DNA from: DATKDF01 sp963752045
Lineage (GTDB): Bacteria > Acidobacteriota > Vicinamibacteria > Vicinamibacterales > SCN-69-37
Reading direction: 5' to 3'
Length of the DNA: 35,281 bases
Assembly (NCBI GenBank): GCA_963752045.1
Contig: CAVVWN010000016.1
Span: 1-35,281, forward strand
Part shown: in pieces, positions 16,943 through 23,653 of the stretch
Position numbering within the stretch: the stretch's first letter is position 1
Layout: the number at the start of each line of letters is the position of its first letter
Position numbers and translations under genes: made by a program
The notes under the pieces: generated by a model
Database searches by the model: none
What the model was told of the DNA's origin: nothing
What the model saw: the letters and a program-made list of their open reading frames with translations, nothing else

Positions 16943-18459
16943 TCGTGATCATCGGTGCCGGGCCGGCCGGCTCGGCGGCCGCCAGGCTGCTCGCGGCCTG
17001 GGGACACCGCGTCGTCCTGGTCGATCGCCCCGGCAGCGACACCGGCCGGCTCGCCGAGTCGATTCCGCCAAGCGCACAGAAGCTCCTCGCCGCCATCGGC
17101 GCGCTCTCGGCCATCGAGGACGCCGGCTTCATTCGCTGGCAGGGCAACACCGTGTGGTGGGGCACTGACGAGCCGCGAATCGAGTCGTTCCCTCCAGGCA
17201 CGGCCGGCTACCAGGTCGAGCGGCGCGCCTTCGACGAGCGGCTTCGGGCGCTCGCGATCGAATCGGGTGCCGAGCTTCGCACGGGGATCGTGCGAGACGT
17301 CGCCATCGCCGGCCTGGACGAGCCCGCGACCGAGGCGCCGCGGACGTCCTCGCCCGCTGAGGTGACCATCGAGTGCGACGGGCGCGCCGAAAGGGTGGCC
17401 GCCGCATTCGTCCTCGATTGCTCGGGACGAACCGGCGTGCTGGCTCGACGCGGCCTGCGTGTCGCCGACGACGCGATCCGGACGATTGCCGTGGCCGGCG
17501 TGTGGCACGCGGCCGGCGGCTGGCCGCTGGCCGACGACAGCCACACGCTCGTCGCGTCCTACGAAGACGGCTGGGCCTGGTCCGTTCCGACCGGGGCCCG
17601 CGTGCGGCACTTCACCGTCATGATCGATCCCGAGCGGACCGGCCTTGCCCGAGGCGCGCCGTCCCGCGAGGTCTACCTCGCCGAACTGGCCAAGGTGCAG
17701 CCATTCGCTCCGGTCCTGGCGGCGGGCAGCCTGGTCGAGGGCCCCTGGGGCGCCGACGCCACCACCTACCACGCGCGCCGGTACGCCGGGCCCGGCTACC
17801 TGCTCGTCGGCGATGCCGCCTCGTCGATCGACCCGCTGTCGTCATTCGGGGTGAAGAAGGCGCTGGCCTCCGGCTGGCTGGCGGCCATTGCCGTGCACAC
17901 CGCCGTCACGCGGCCCGAGATGGCCGCCGAGGCGCTGGACTTCTTCGACCGTCGCGAGCGGGCGCTCCACGCGAGCGCCGTCCGGCAGGCGGCCGGCTTC
18001 GCCGCCGATGTCGCGGCGCGAACGGCCCATCCGTTCTGGCTGTCGCGGGCCGCGACTGGCGACGACGTCGAAGCCGGGGACGGCCCGGACCCGGTGGCGC
18101 TCGCTCGCGACCCGACCGTGGTCGCCGCCTTCGAGGATCTTCGTCGCCGGCCTGTCATCCGCCTGCGCGTGGCCGATTCGACACGAATCGCGCCGCGGCC
18201 CGCGGTCCGCGGCCACGAGATCGTGCTCGAAGACCAGCTCGTCCTGCCCGACTGGCCCGACGGCCTCCGGTACCTCCGCGGCGTGGACCTCGTGGATCTC
18301 GTGCGTCTGGCGCCCGCGTTCGAAGACGTCGGCGACCTCTATCGCGCCTTTTCGGAGAAGCACCCCGGCGTCGTCGCGCCGAATCTGCTGGGCGCGCTCT
18401 CGGTCCTCATCGCGCAAGGGGTGCTGCTGCACGATCACGGGGCCGAGACTCCCGGCTGA
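16921..18459 (+). CDS. qhpG: QhpG-type FAD monooxygenase for CTQ cofactor maturation
   Basis: This protein of up to 512 residues is a flavoprotein of the tryptophan-halogenase-like/group A monooxygenase type. The FAD dinucleotide motif is GAGPAG at residues 12-17, LDCSGRTG follows in the middle, and the second FAD motif GDAASSIDP starts at residue 297. GWAWSVP resembles the WxWxIP signature of flavin-dependent halogenases. In Paracoccus, QhpG dihydroxylates the Trp of QhpC that becomes the CTQ quinone. That assignment here rests mainly on location beside qhpA-D-C-B. It lies upstream of qhpA, whereas it is downstream in Paracoccus. The start is uncertain: GTG at 16921 lies inside the palindrome and GTG at 16945 just beyond it, and neither has a clear ribosome site. 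A related halogenase-like oxidase is the alternative. Confidence 0.82.
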   Translation: MENRPVPLVIIGAGPAGSAAARLLAAWGHRVVLVDRPGSDTGRLAESIPPSAQKLLAAIGALSAIEDAGFIRWQGNTVWWGTDEPRIESFPPGTAGYQVERRAFDERLRALAIESGAELRTGIVRDVAIAGLDEPATEAPRTSSPAEVTIECDGRAERVAAAFVLDCSGRTGVLARRGLRVADDAIRTIAVAGVWHAAGGWPLADDSHTLVASYEDGWAWSVPTGARVRHFTVMIDPERTGLARGAPSREVYLAELAKVQPFAPVLAAGSLVEGPWGADATTYHARRYAGPGYLLVGDAASSIDPLSSFGVKKALASGWLAAIAVHTAVTRPEMAAEALDFFDRRERALHASAVRQAAGFAADVAARTAHPFWLSRAATGDDVEAGDGPDPVALARDPTVVAAFEDLRRRPVIRLRVADSTRIAPRPAVRGHEIVLEDQLVLPDWPDGLRYLRGVDLVDLVRLAPAFEDVGDLYRAFSEKHPGVVAPNLLGALSVLIAQGVLLHDHGAETPG

Positions 18460-18481
18460 CGGCGGTCCCCGCAGGACCCTG

Positions 18482-18487
18482 TAGTAT
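18482..18487 (+). promoter_or_regulatory. Candidate -10 box ahead of the 36-residue ORF
   Basis: TAGTAT, preceded by TG one position upstream of the usual place (CTGTAGTAT), lies 13 bases before the ATG at 18501. The implied leader is about six bases, too short for a normal ribosome site, and none is seen. Transcription from here could also supply the qhp genes downstream. Confidence 0.4.
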
Positions 18488-18500
18488 CGTCGTCGCACCT

Positions 18501-18611
18501 ATGCGACGCGCGACGACTGACGACCCGGTCTCGACCGACGAACTCAGGCAACGGGCCCTGGCGACGCAGGCAGCCATCAGAGAGCTCGTCGGCCGGCTGG
18601 TGCGTCGATGA
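18501..18611 (+). CDS. 36-residue ORF coupled to the next gene
   Basis: The predicted 36-residue protein is charged and helical (STDELRQRALATQAAIREL near its C-terminal half) with no signal peptide. Its stop overlaps the next start as ATGA (18608-18611), and a TAGTAT box lies just upstream; both support real translation. I do not recognise it. It could be a small partner of the 116-residue protein or a leader that couples its translation. Confidence 0.5.
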   Translation: MRRATTDDPVSTDELRQRALATQAAIRELVGRLVRR

Positions 18612-18958
18612 GCGACCCCGGGCACCGCGACCTGGCCGAGCGCTGGTGGACCATGTCGGTGGCCGAGCAACTGGGCAACATCGGCAGCGAGATCAGCCGG
18701 GCCTCGAAGTGGACGTCGCGCAATCCGGAGATCGCGCGTTCGGCGTTCTATCGTGCCCTCGAACTGTTCGATCTCACGCTCGACGACCCCCGCCATCGTC
18801 AATCAGTGGCGCGCCTCCGCGAGATCGCCCGGGCGCGCGAAGTCGTGGTCGATCTGTTCGCCGGTTCCAACCAGTACGGGTCGACCCCGGCGTCCCTCCA
18901 GCGCTACTTTGACGCGTACGCCGCGTATCGGTCCCAGGGCGTCCGGTCGTCTTCCTGA
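18608..18958 (+). CDS. Small all-helical cytoplasmic protein of unknown function
   Basis: This 116-residue protein has no signal peptide and looks entirely alpha-helical. It contains SVAEQLGNIGSEISRASKW and a long middle helix SAFYRALELFDLTLDDP, ending with a region rich in Tyr (YGSTPASLQRYFDAYAAYR). I recall similar unnamed proteins in diverse bacteria, with an outline reminiscent of HEPN or four-helix proteins, but no function is established. The HEPN catalytic motif RxxxxxH is not evident. It is coupled to the 36-residue ORF by an ATGA overlap and lies between qhpG and qhpA. Whether it belongs to the QHNDH system or is a passenger cannot be told from this window. Confidence 0.7.
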   Translation: MSDPGHRDLAERWWTMSVAEQLGNIGSEISRASKWTSRNPEIARSAFYRALELFDLTLDDPRHRQSVARLREIARAREVVVDLFAGSNQYGSTPASLQRYFDAYAAYRSQGVRSSS

Positions 18959-18973
18959 CCCCCCGGACTGTTG

Positions 18974-18979
18974 TAAACT
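18974..18979 (+). promoter_or_regulatory. Candidate -10 box for the qhpADCB operon
   Basis: TAAACT in the context TTGTAAACT lies 12 bases before the qhpA ATG at 18992, in the only AT-rich patch of the 33-base gap. The implied leader is about six bases with no ribosome site, so the transcript may be nearly leaderless. Confidence 0.4.
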
Positions 18980-18991
18980 CAGCCCACTCTC

Positions 18992-20713
18992 ATGTTCAGG
19001 CACAGCGCCGTCGCTTTGGGCTTGGTCTTCGTCGGTACGTTCGGGCTTCGAGCCGCCTCTGAGTCCCCGCCGGCGGGCCAGGCGCAGGCCGCCCGCGCAG
19101 AGGCCCCCGAGGGCATCCCCATCACCAACGACGTCGTCAAGCGCGTGTGCGGCGAGTGCCATGCGAGCGACAGCCAGGGCCGCATGTCGCGCGTTTCGTA
19201 CCGGCGCACGACGCCCGAGGGCTGGCAGGAGACGATCCGGCGGATGGCCACGCTCAACGAAGCGACCATCGAGCCCGACGACGCCAGGGTGATCGTGAAG
19301 TACCTGGCAGACACGCTCGGTCTCGCGCCCGAGGAAGCGGCTCCGGGCGCGTTCGAGGTCGAGCGCCGCCTCATCGACTGGACCTACGAGGGGAACAAAG
19401 ACACGGCCGAGGTCTGCTCGAGTTGCCATTCGATGGGCCGCGTGATCCTGCAGCGGCGGACCGGCGAGGAATGGGATCTGCTGCTCGCGATGCACCGCGG
19501 CTGGTACCCGTACGTGGACTTTCAGGCGTTCCGCCGCATGGGCCCCCCGTCGCGCGAGCCCGGCCCGGATGGCCGGCCGCCCGACAACCGGCATCCGATG
19601 GACAAGGCGCTCGCGCATCTGAAGCCGACGTTCCCGTTCGAGACGAAGGAATGGTCGGCCTGGTCGGCCACGATGCGCGCTCCGCAACTCTCCGGCGTGT
19701 GGGCAATCGACGGCTACGAGATTGGCGAGGGCCCGTTCTTCGGCCGGATGACGATTCGCGCCGGCGCCGGTCCCGACGAGTTCGTCACCGACGTCACGTA
19801 CACCTACCCGCGAAGCGGCCGCACGGTCGCGCGCGCGGGCCGGTCGATCGTATACACGGGCCACCAGTGGCGCGGGCGAACGATGATAGGGGAGAACGCG
19901 GACACGTCGCTTCGCGAGGTGATGTCCGTCGGGCGCGACTGGCAGACCATGACCGGCCGCTGGTTCACCGGGGCGTACGACGAGCTGGGGCTCGACGTGA
20001 CGCTGCGGCGTGCCGACGCCGGCCCGGTCATCGCCGGGCTCGACCGGGCCTCGCTCAGGGCCGGCACTACCGCCCAGCAGGTTCGCATCTACGGCGAGAA
20101 CCTGCCGGCGACGCTCGGGCCCGGTGACATCGATTTCGGGCGCGGCGTGACCGTTGCCCGCGTCGTTTCTGCCACGCCTCGCCTGCTCACGGTCGAGGTC
20201 GGCGTCGCGGCCGACGCGCCCGTCGGCATGCGCGACCTGTTCGTCGCCGGCGTGTTCGATCGAGCGGCCGTGGCCGTCTACGATCGCATCGACTACATGA
20301 AGGTCACGCCCGGCTGGGGCATGGCGCGTGTCGGCGGCGTGATGTTCCCGAAGATGTTCGCGCGGTTCGAAGCGACCGGCTTCAGCCACGGGCCCGACGG
20401 CAAGCCCGAGACGGACGACGACGTCGCGCTCGGCGCGGTCGATGCCGTCTGGACGGTCGAGGAATACACGGCCACCTACGATGACGACGACGTGAAGTTC
20501 GTCGGCGAGGTCGACCCCACGCGGGGACTCTTCACGCCCGCGCAGGATGGTCCGAATCCGAGCCGGTCCGGCAATCGGAACAACGTCGGCGACGTGTGGG
20601 TGGTGGCGACCCATCGTCCGGAGGGCGGCGAGCCCATGCGGGCGCGCGCCCAGCTTGTCGTCACCGTGCCGCTCTACATGCGGTGGGACTTCTCCACCCT
20701 GAACGGCCGATGA
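18992..20713 (+). CDS. qhpA: Quinohemoprotein amine dehydrogenase, alpha subunit (dihaem)
   Basis: This 573-residue periplasmic subunit carries the two c-type haems that take electrons from the CTQ cofactor of the gamma subunit. A Sec signal spans residues 1 to about 22. The haem motifs are CGECH at 53-57 and CSSCH at 142-146, inside an N-terminal dihaem domain with the family segment PEGWQETIRRM. The rest contains the beta domains II-IV characteristic of this subunit, for example LSGVWAIDGYEIGEGPFFG and WFTGAYDELGLDVTLRR. The length fits the family. Its TGA overlaps the qhpD start (ATGA at 20710-20713), so the two are coupled. The mature enzyme oxidises primary amines to aldehydes in the periplasm. 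The downstream electron acceptor is not encoded here. Confidence 0.95.
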   Translation: MFRHSAVALGLVFVGTFGLRAASESPPAGQAQAARAEAPEGIPITNDVVKRVCGECHASDSQGRMSRVSYRRTTPEGWQETIRRMATLNEATIEPDDARVIVKYLADTLGLAPEEAAPGAFEVERRLIDWTYEGNKDTAEVCSSCHSMGRVILQRRTGEEWDLLLAMHRGWYPYVDFQAFRRMGPPSREPGPDGRPPDNRHPMDKALAHLKPTFPFETKEWSAWSATMRAPQLSGVWAIDGYEIGEGPFFGRMTIRAGAGPDEFVTDVTYTYPRSGRTVARAGRSIVYTGHQWRGRTMIGENADTSLREVMSVGRDWQTMTGRWFTGAYDELGLDVTLRRADAGPVIAGLDRASLRAGTTAQQVRIYGENLPATLGPGDIDFGRGVTVARVVSATPRLLTVEVGVAADAPVGMRDLFVAGVFDRAAVAVYDRIDYMKVTPGWGMARVGGVMFPKMFARFEATGFSHGPDGKPETDDDVALGAVDAVWTVEEYTATYDDDDVKFVGEVDPTRGLFTPAQDGPNPSRSGNRNNVGDVWVVATHRPEGGEPMRARAQLVVTVPLYMRWDFSTLNGR

Positions 20714-22158
20714 ACGTTCTCCATCCCGGCGATTGTCATCTGTTCGAAGCGGCCGGACGCCGCTTCGTCTATCTCGCGCCGAGCGCGGCGGTAATGGCCG
20801 TCGACGACGTCTCGGCCTCGGTGCTCGACGCGGTGGCCGAGCGCCCGCGGTCGAACCAGGAGATCGTCGAGGCGCTCGCCGCGCGCCACGCGCCGTCGGA
20901 TCTGGAAGACAGCATTACCGAGCTCGTCCGCGTGCGCGCGCTCCTGCCGAAGGCCGCCCCACCGCTGCGTCCCCGGCGCGTGCTGCCGCTCACGCAACTG
21001 CCGGTGAGCACGATGGTGCTCAACGTCACCAACCAGTGCAATCTGAGCTGCGCGTACTGCTACGAGTACGGTGAAGACAAGATCGTCCAGACCGACAACG
21101 GCCGGCAGCCGAAGTGGATGAGCGAGGAGACGGCGCGCGAGAGCGTCGACTTCCTGCTCGCCGAGTCGGGCCCGTCGGCGCACCTCACGTTCTTCGGCGG
21201 CGAGACGCTGATGAATTTCAAGGTGCTGCGCTATGCGGTGGGCTACGCGCGCGCACGTGCTGCCGAGCTTGGCAAGCAGATCGACTTCAGCCTCACGACG
21301 AACGCCACGCTCCTCAAGCCGGACGTGATCGACTTTCTGGCCGAGCACGACTTCGGCGTCACCATCTCGATCGACGGACCGAAGGACATCCAGAACAAGT
21401 TCCGGGTCTTTCACGGCGGCGCCGGCAGCTACGACCTGGTGGCGCCGAAGATCAAGGCCCTCATGGCCCGGCACCGCTCGCGCCCGATCGGCGCGCGCGT
21501 GACGCTCACGCGCGACGCGCTCGACGTGCGGCGCATCTACGAGCATCTGACCGACGAGTTCGGGTTCTGGGAAGTCGGCTTCGCCCCGGTCACCTCGGCG
21601 CCCGGCCGCGAGCACGCGCTTGGCGAGCCCGGGTTCGACGAGGTCCTGGCCGCGTTCCGCGACCTGGCGGCCGACTACCGCGAGGCGGCGCTCGCCGGGC
21701 GGCATCACGGTTTCAGCAACGTCCGCGAGACGCTCGAGGAAATTCACAAGGGCGCGAGCAAGGCCTGGCCGTGCGGCGCCGGCTTCGGCTTGCTCGGCGT
21801 GTCGACGGCCGGCGACGTGAACCTCTGTCATCGGTTCGCGGGGTCGGACGACCACAAGCTCGGCACCGTCAGGGACGGCATCGACCGCGAGGCCCAGCGG
21901 GCGTTTCTCGACGCCCATCATGTGGACCACAAGACGGACTGCCAGACCTGCTGGGCGCGCCCGCTCTGCGCCGGAGGCTGCTACCATGAGGCCCACACGC
22001 GCGAGGGCAGCACCACGCGCCCGAATCTCCACTACTGCGAATGGATTCGCGGGTGGACCGATACGTGCCTGACGATCTACGGGGAGATAGCGGAACGAAA
22101 CCCCGCGTTCCTGCGCCAGTTCGAGGGAGCCACACATGAAGCACCTCAGCCCAGTTAA
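20710..22158 (+). CDS. qhpD: Radical SAM enzyme QhpD, thioether cross-linking of the gamma subunit
   Basis: This 482-residue radical SAM/SPASM protein makes the intra-peptide Cys-to-Asp/Glu thioether bonds in QhpC. An N-terminal PqqD-like peptide-recognition region (residues 1 to about 80) precedes the radical SAM motif Cys110-x3-Cys114-x2-Cys117 (CNLSCAYC). FFGGETLMN is the GGE SAM-binding motif. C-terminal auxiliary-cluster cysteines follow: WPCGAGFG, VNLCHRF, CQTCWARPLCAGGC and YCEW. I chose ATG at 20710 because it overlaps the qhpA stop. The frame is open further upstream, but only across qhpA coding sequence. Its 3' end overlaps qhpC by 23 bases. The motif order and the neighbours leave little doubt. 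Confidence 0.95.
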   Translation: MNVLHPGDCHLFEAAGRRFVYLAPSAAVMAVDDVSASVLDAVAERPRSNQEIVEALAARHAPSDLEDSITELVRVRALLPKAAPPLRPRRVLPLTQLPVSTMVLNVTNQCNLSCAYCYEYGEDKIVQTDNGRQPKWMSEETARESVDFLLAESGPSAHLTFFGGETLMNFKVLRYAVGYARARAAELGKQIDFSLTTNATLLKPDVIDFLAEHDFGVTISIDGPKDIQNKFRVFHGGAGSYDLVAPKIKALMARHRSRPIGARVTLTRDALDVRRIYEHLTDEFGFWEVGFAPVTSAPGREHALGEPGFDEVLAAFRDLAADYREAALAGRHHGFSNVRETLEEIHKGASKAWPCGAGFGLLGVSTAGDVNLCHRFAGSDDHKLGTVRDGIDREAQRAFLDAHHVDHKTDCQTCWARPLCAGGCYHEAHTREGSTTRPNLHYCEWIRGWTDTCLTIYGEIAERNPAFLRQFEGATHEAPQPS

Positions 22159-22492
22159 CGAGAAGGCCCGGCGGCTCGAGCACGCCGTCGACGAGGCGGC
22201 CGCGGCCGCGCCGGCAGCGCAACCCGCCGGCGACGTCGTCGCGCTCCAGATGATGTCGGTCGCCCACATTCCCCTCGGCTGCTCGACCGTGTTCTCGCCG
22301 GGATGGGAAGTGGATCGCACCGGCGGCACGGCAGGGCTCTGCCAGCCGGTGGAACGTGATCTCTTCGATTGCCACTACGGGTGCTTCTGGCCGGTGCAGG
22401 TGCCCGACCAGCTCAACCACGCGCCCGACTGGACGAAGAAGTGCGCCGCCGCACAGAAGGACTGGCGCAAGATCGACGTGATCTTTCCATGA
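22136..22492 (+). CDS. qhpC: QHNDH gamma subunit precursor (CTQ-bearing, cross-linked peptide)
   Basis: This 118-residue precursor carries the catalytic cysteine tryptophylquinone. Mature Paracoccus and Pseudomonas subunits have thioether bonds Cys7-Glu16, Cys27-Asp33 and Cys41-Asp49, with CTQ from Cys37 and Trp43. Here Cys49, Glu58, Cys69, Asp75, Cys79, Cys83, Trp85 and Asp91 reproduce every one with a constant offset of 42, so all residues for the full cage are present. The leader is about 42 residues, Ala-rich, and has no Sec or Tat signal, as expected for a peptide modified in the cytosol and then cut and exported. The Paracoccus leader is about 28. Start: ATG at 22136 after AGGGAG. It overlaps qhpD by 23 bases and qhpB by ATGA. 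Confidence 0.96.
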   Translation: MKHLSPVNEKARRLEHAVDEAAAAAPAAQPAGDVVALQMMSVAHIPLGCSTVFSPGWEVDRTGGTAGLCQPVERDLFDCHYGCFWPVQVPDQLNHAPDWTKKCAAAQKDWRKIDVIFP

Positions 22493-23625
22493 GGGCGCGA
22501 GGGGGCTCTGGGCTCTGGGCGCTGGGCGCCGCCGTGCTGGCCGTGACAGCACTGGTGCTACTCGCCTCATCCGTCGTCGTCGCCACCCAGGAAACGGCCG
22601 CCGGTCCGCCGGCGGGGGAGGGCACCTTCTACATCGCCAGCTACAAGGGCGCCATCCTCGTCGTCGACGAGGCCACCTTTGTGGTCACCCGTGAAATCCC
22701 GAGCCGGGCCGGGATTCCCGGCTTCGACATGACGCTCTCGGGCGATCGGTCGCGCCTCTACGTCTTGGACGCGACGGGCGAGAAGGTCGAGATCGTCGAT
22801 CGCGAGACGCAGACGGTCGCCGACATGTTCACCCTGAGCCAGGGCAGCACGAAGACGCGCATCTCCGACATGGCGCCCGACCCGAAGGATCGCTTCGTGG
22901 TGCTGACGATCAAGAACTACACGCTCAAGACCGATCGCTGGGAAGTCGGCCCGTCGACGCTCGTCCAGTACGACCTCGCGTCGAAGACGATTGCGCGGAC
23001 GATCCCCTGGCCCAAGGACGAGGAGCGGGAAGGCGCCGGCGTGCTGTTCTCGCCCGACGGCTCGCTGATGTACCTGATTGGCGAGGACATCCTCATCTAC
23101 GAGACCACGAACTTCACCGAAGTGGACCGCTGGGACATCTCGCGGCCGATCGAGATGGGCGCCGGCCGCGTCAATTTCGGCGGGTTCGATCCGTTCAGCG
23201 ACGAGCCCGGGTTCTTCACGGGCCTGCTCACGATGCAGGATCCGCTGCAGAACCGCCGGATCATGGGCATCGGCCGCATCGACCTGGCCGGGAAGAAGAT
23301 CGACTTCCATCCGCTCGGGCCGGCTCGCGGCATGCGCAGCTTCGCCGTGTCGCCCGACCATACGCGCGCCTACGCCCTGTTGCAGGACATCGGCGAGTAC
23401 GAGCTGTGGACGTTCGACCTCGAGCACTACAGGCTGCTGTCGCGCACGCCCTTCCAGGGACGCCCGCGCATGTCGATCAAGGTCAGCACCAGCGGCCAGT
23501 TGCTCTACATCTACCAGGCCGGCAACACCATCGACGTCTACGAGGCCGCCACGTTCCGCCACCTGCGAACCGTCACGCTCGACGCCGACATGACGGCGCT
23601 TCTGCTCGTGCCGCCCTCACGCTGA
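22489..23625 (+). CDS. qhpB: QHNDH beta subunit (seven-bladed propeller)
   Basis: This 378-residue periplasmic subunit is a beta-propeller that packs beside the gamma subunit near the active site. An N-terminal hydrophobic signal spans about residues 8-33 (WALGAAVLAVTALVLLASS). Repeated propeller-blade patterns follow: FYIASYKGAILVVDEATFVV, LYVLDATGEKVEIVDRETQ, MYLIGEDILIYETTNFTEV, LYIYQAGNTIDVYEAATF. The start overlaps the qhpC stop as ATGA at 22489-22492. The gene order A-D-C-B matches characterised QHNDH operons. It is the last gene of the coupled set; MltF follows after 28 bases and could be cotranscribed. Confidence 0.94.
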   Translation: MRARGGSGLWALGAAVLAVTALVLLASSVVVATQETAAGPPAGEGTFYIASYKGAILVVDEATFVVTREIPSRAGIPGFDMTLSGDRSRLYVLDATGEKVEIVDRETQTVADMFTLSQGSTKTRISDMAPDPKDRFVVLTIKNYTLKTDRWEVGPSTLVQYDLASKTIARTIPWPKDEEREGAGVLFSPDGSLMYLIGEDILIYETTNFTEVDRWDISRPIEMGAGRVNFGGFDPFSDEPGFFTGLLTMQDPLQNRRIMGIGRIDLAGKKIDFHPLGPARGMRSFAVSPDHTRAYALLQDIGEYELWTFDLEHYRLLSRTPFQGRPRMSIKVSTSGQLLYIYQAGNTIDVYEAATFRHLRTVTLDADMTALLLVPPSR

Positions 23626-23653
23626 CGGGCAGCCACACTGGACTGGATAAGCC

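Noticed and set aside
16921..18459. Tryptophan halogenase of a natural-product cluster
   Set aside because: The flavin fold and GWAWSVP motif fit a halogenase, but there are no biosynthetic genes nearby and the adjacent qhpA-D-C-B genes make the QhpG role the simpler explanation.
18608..18958. Possible HEPN toxin of a toxin-antitoxin pair with the 36-residue ORF
   Set aside because: The all-helical look and coupling are suggestive, but the RxxxxxH catalytic motif is not seen and the partner lacks a nucleotidyltransferase or DNA-binding motif.
18803..20614. 603-codon open frame on the minus strand
   Set aside because: It is antisense to the clearly identified qhpA, has Arg/His/Asp-rich shadow composition, no motif and no ribosome site. 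It arises from high GC in third codon positions.
20674..22329. 551-codon open frame on the minus strand
   Set aside because: It is antisense to qhpD and qhpC, which carry many verified motifs. Its composition is typical of a GC shadow.
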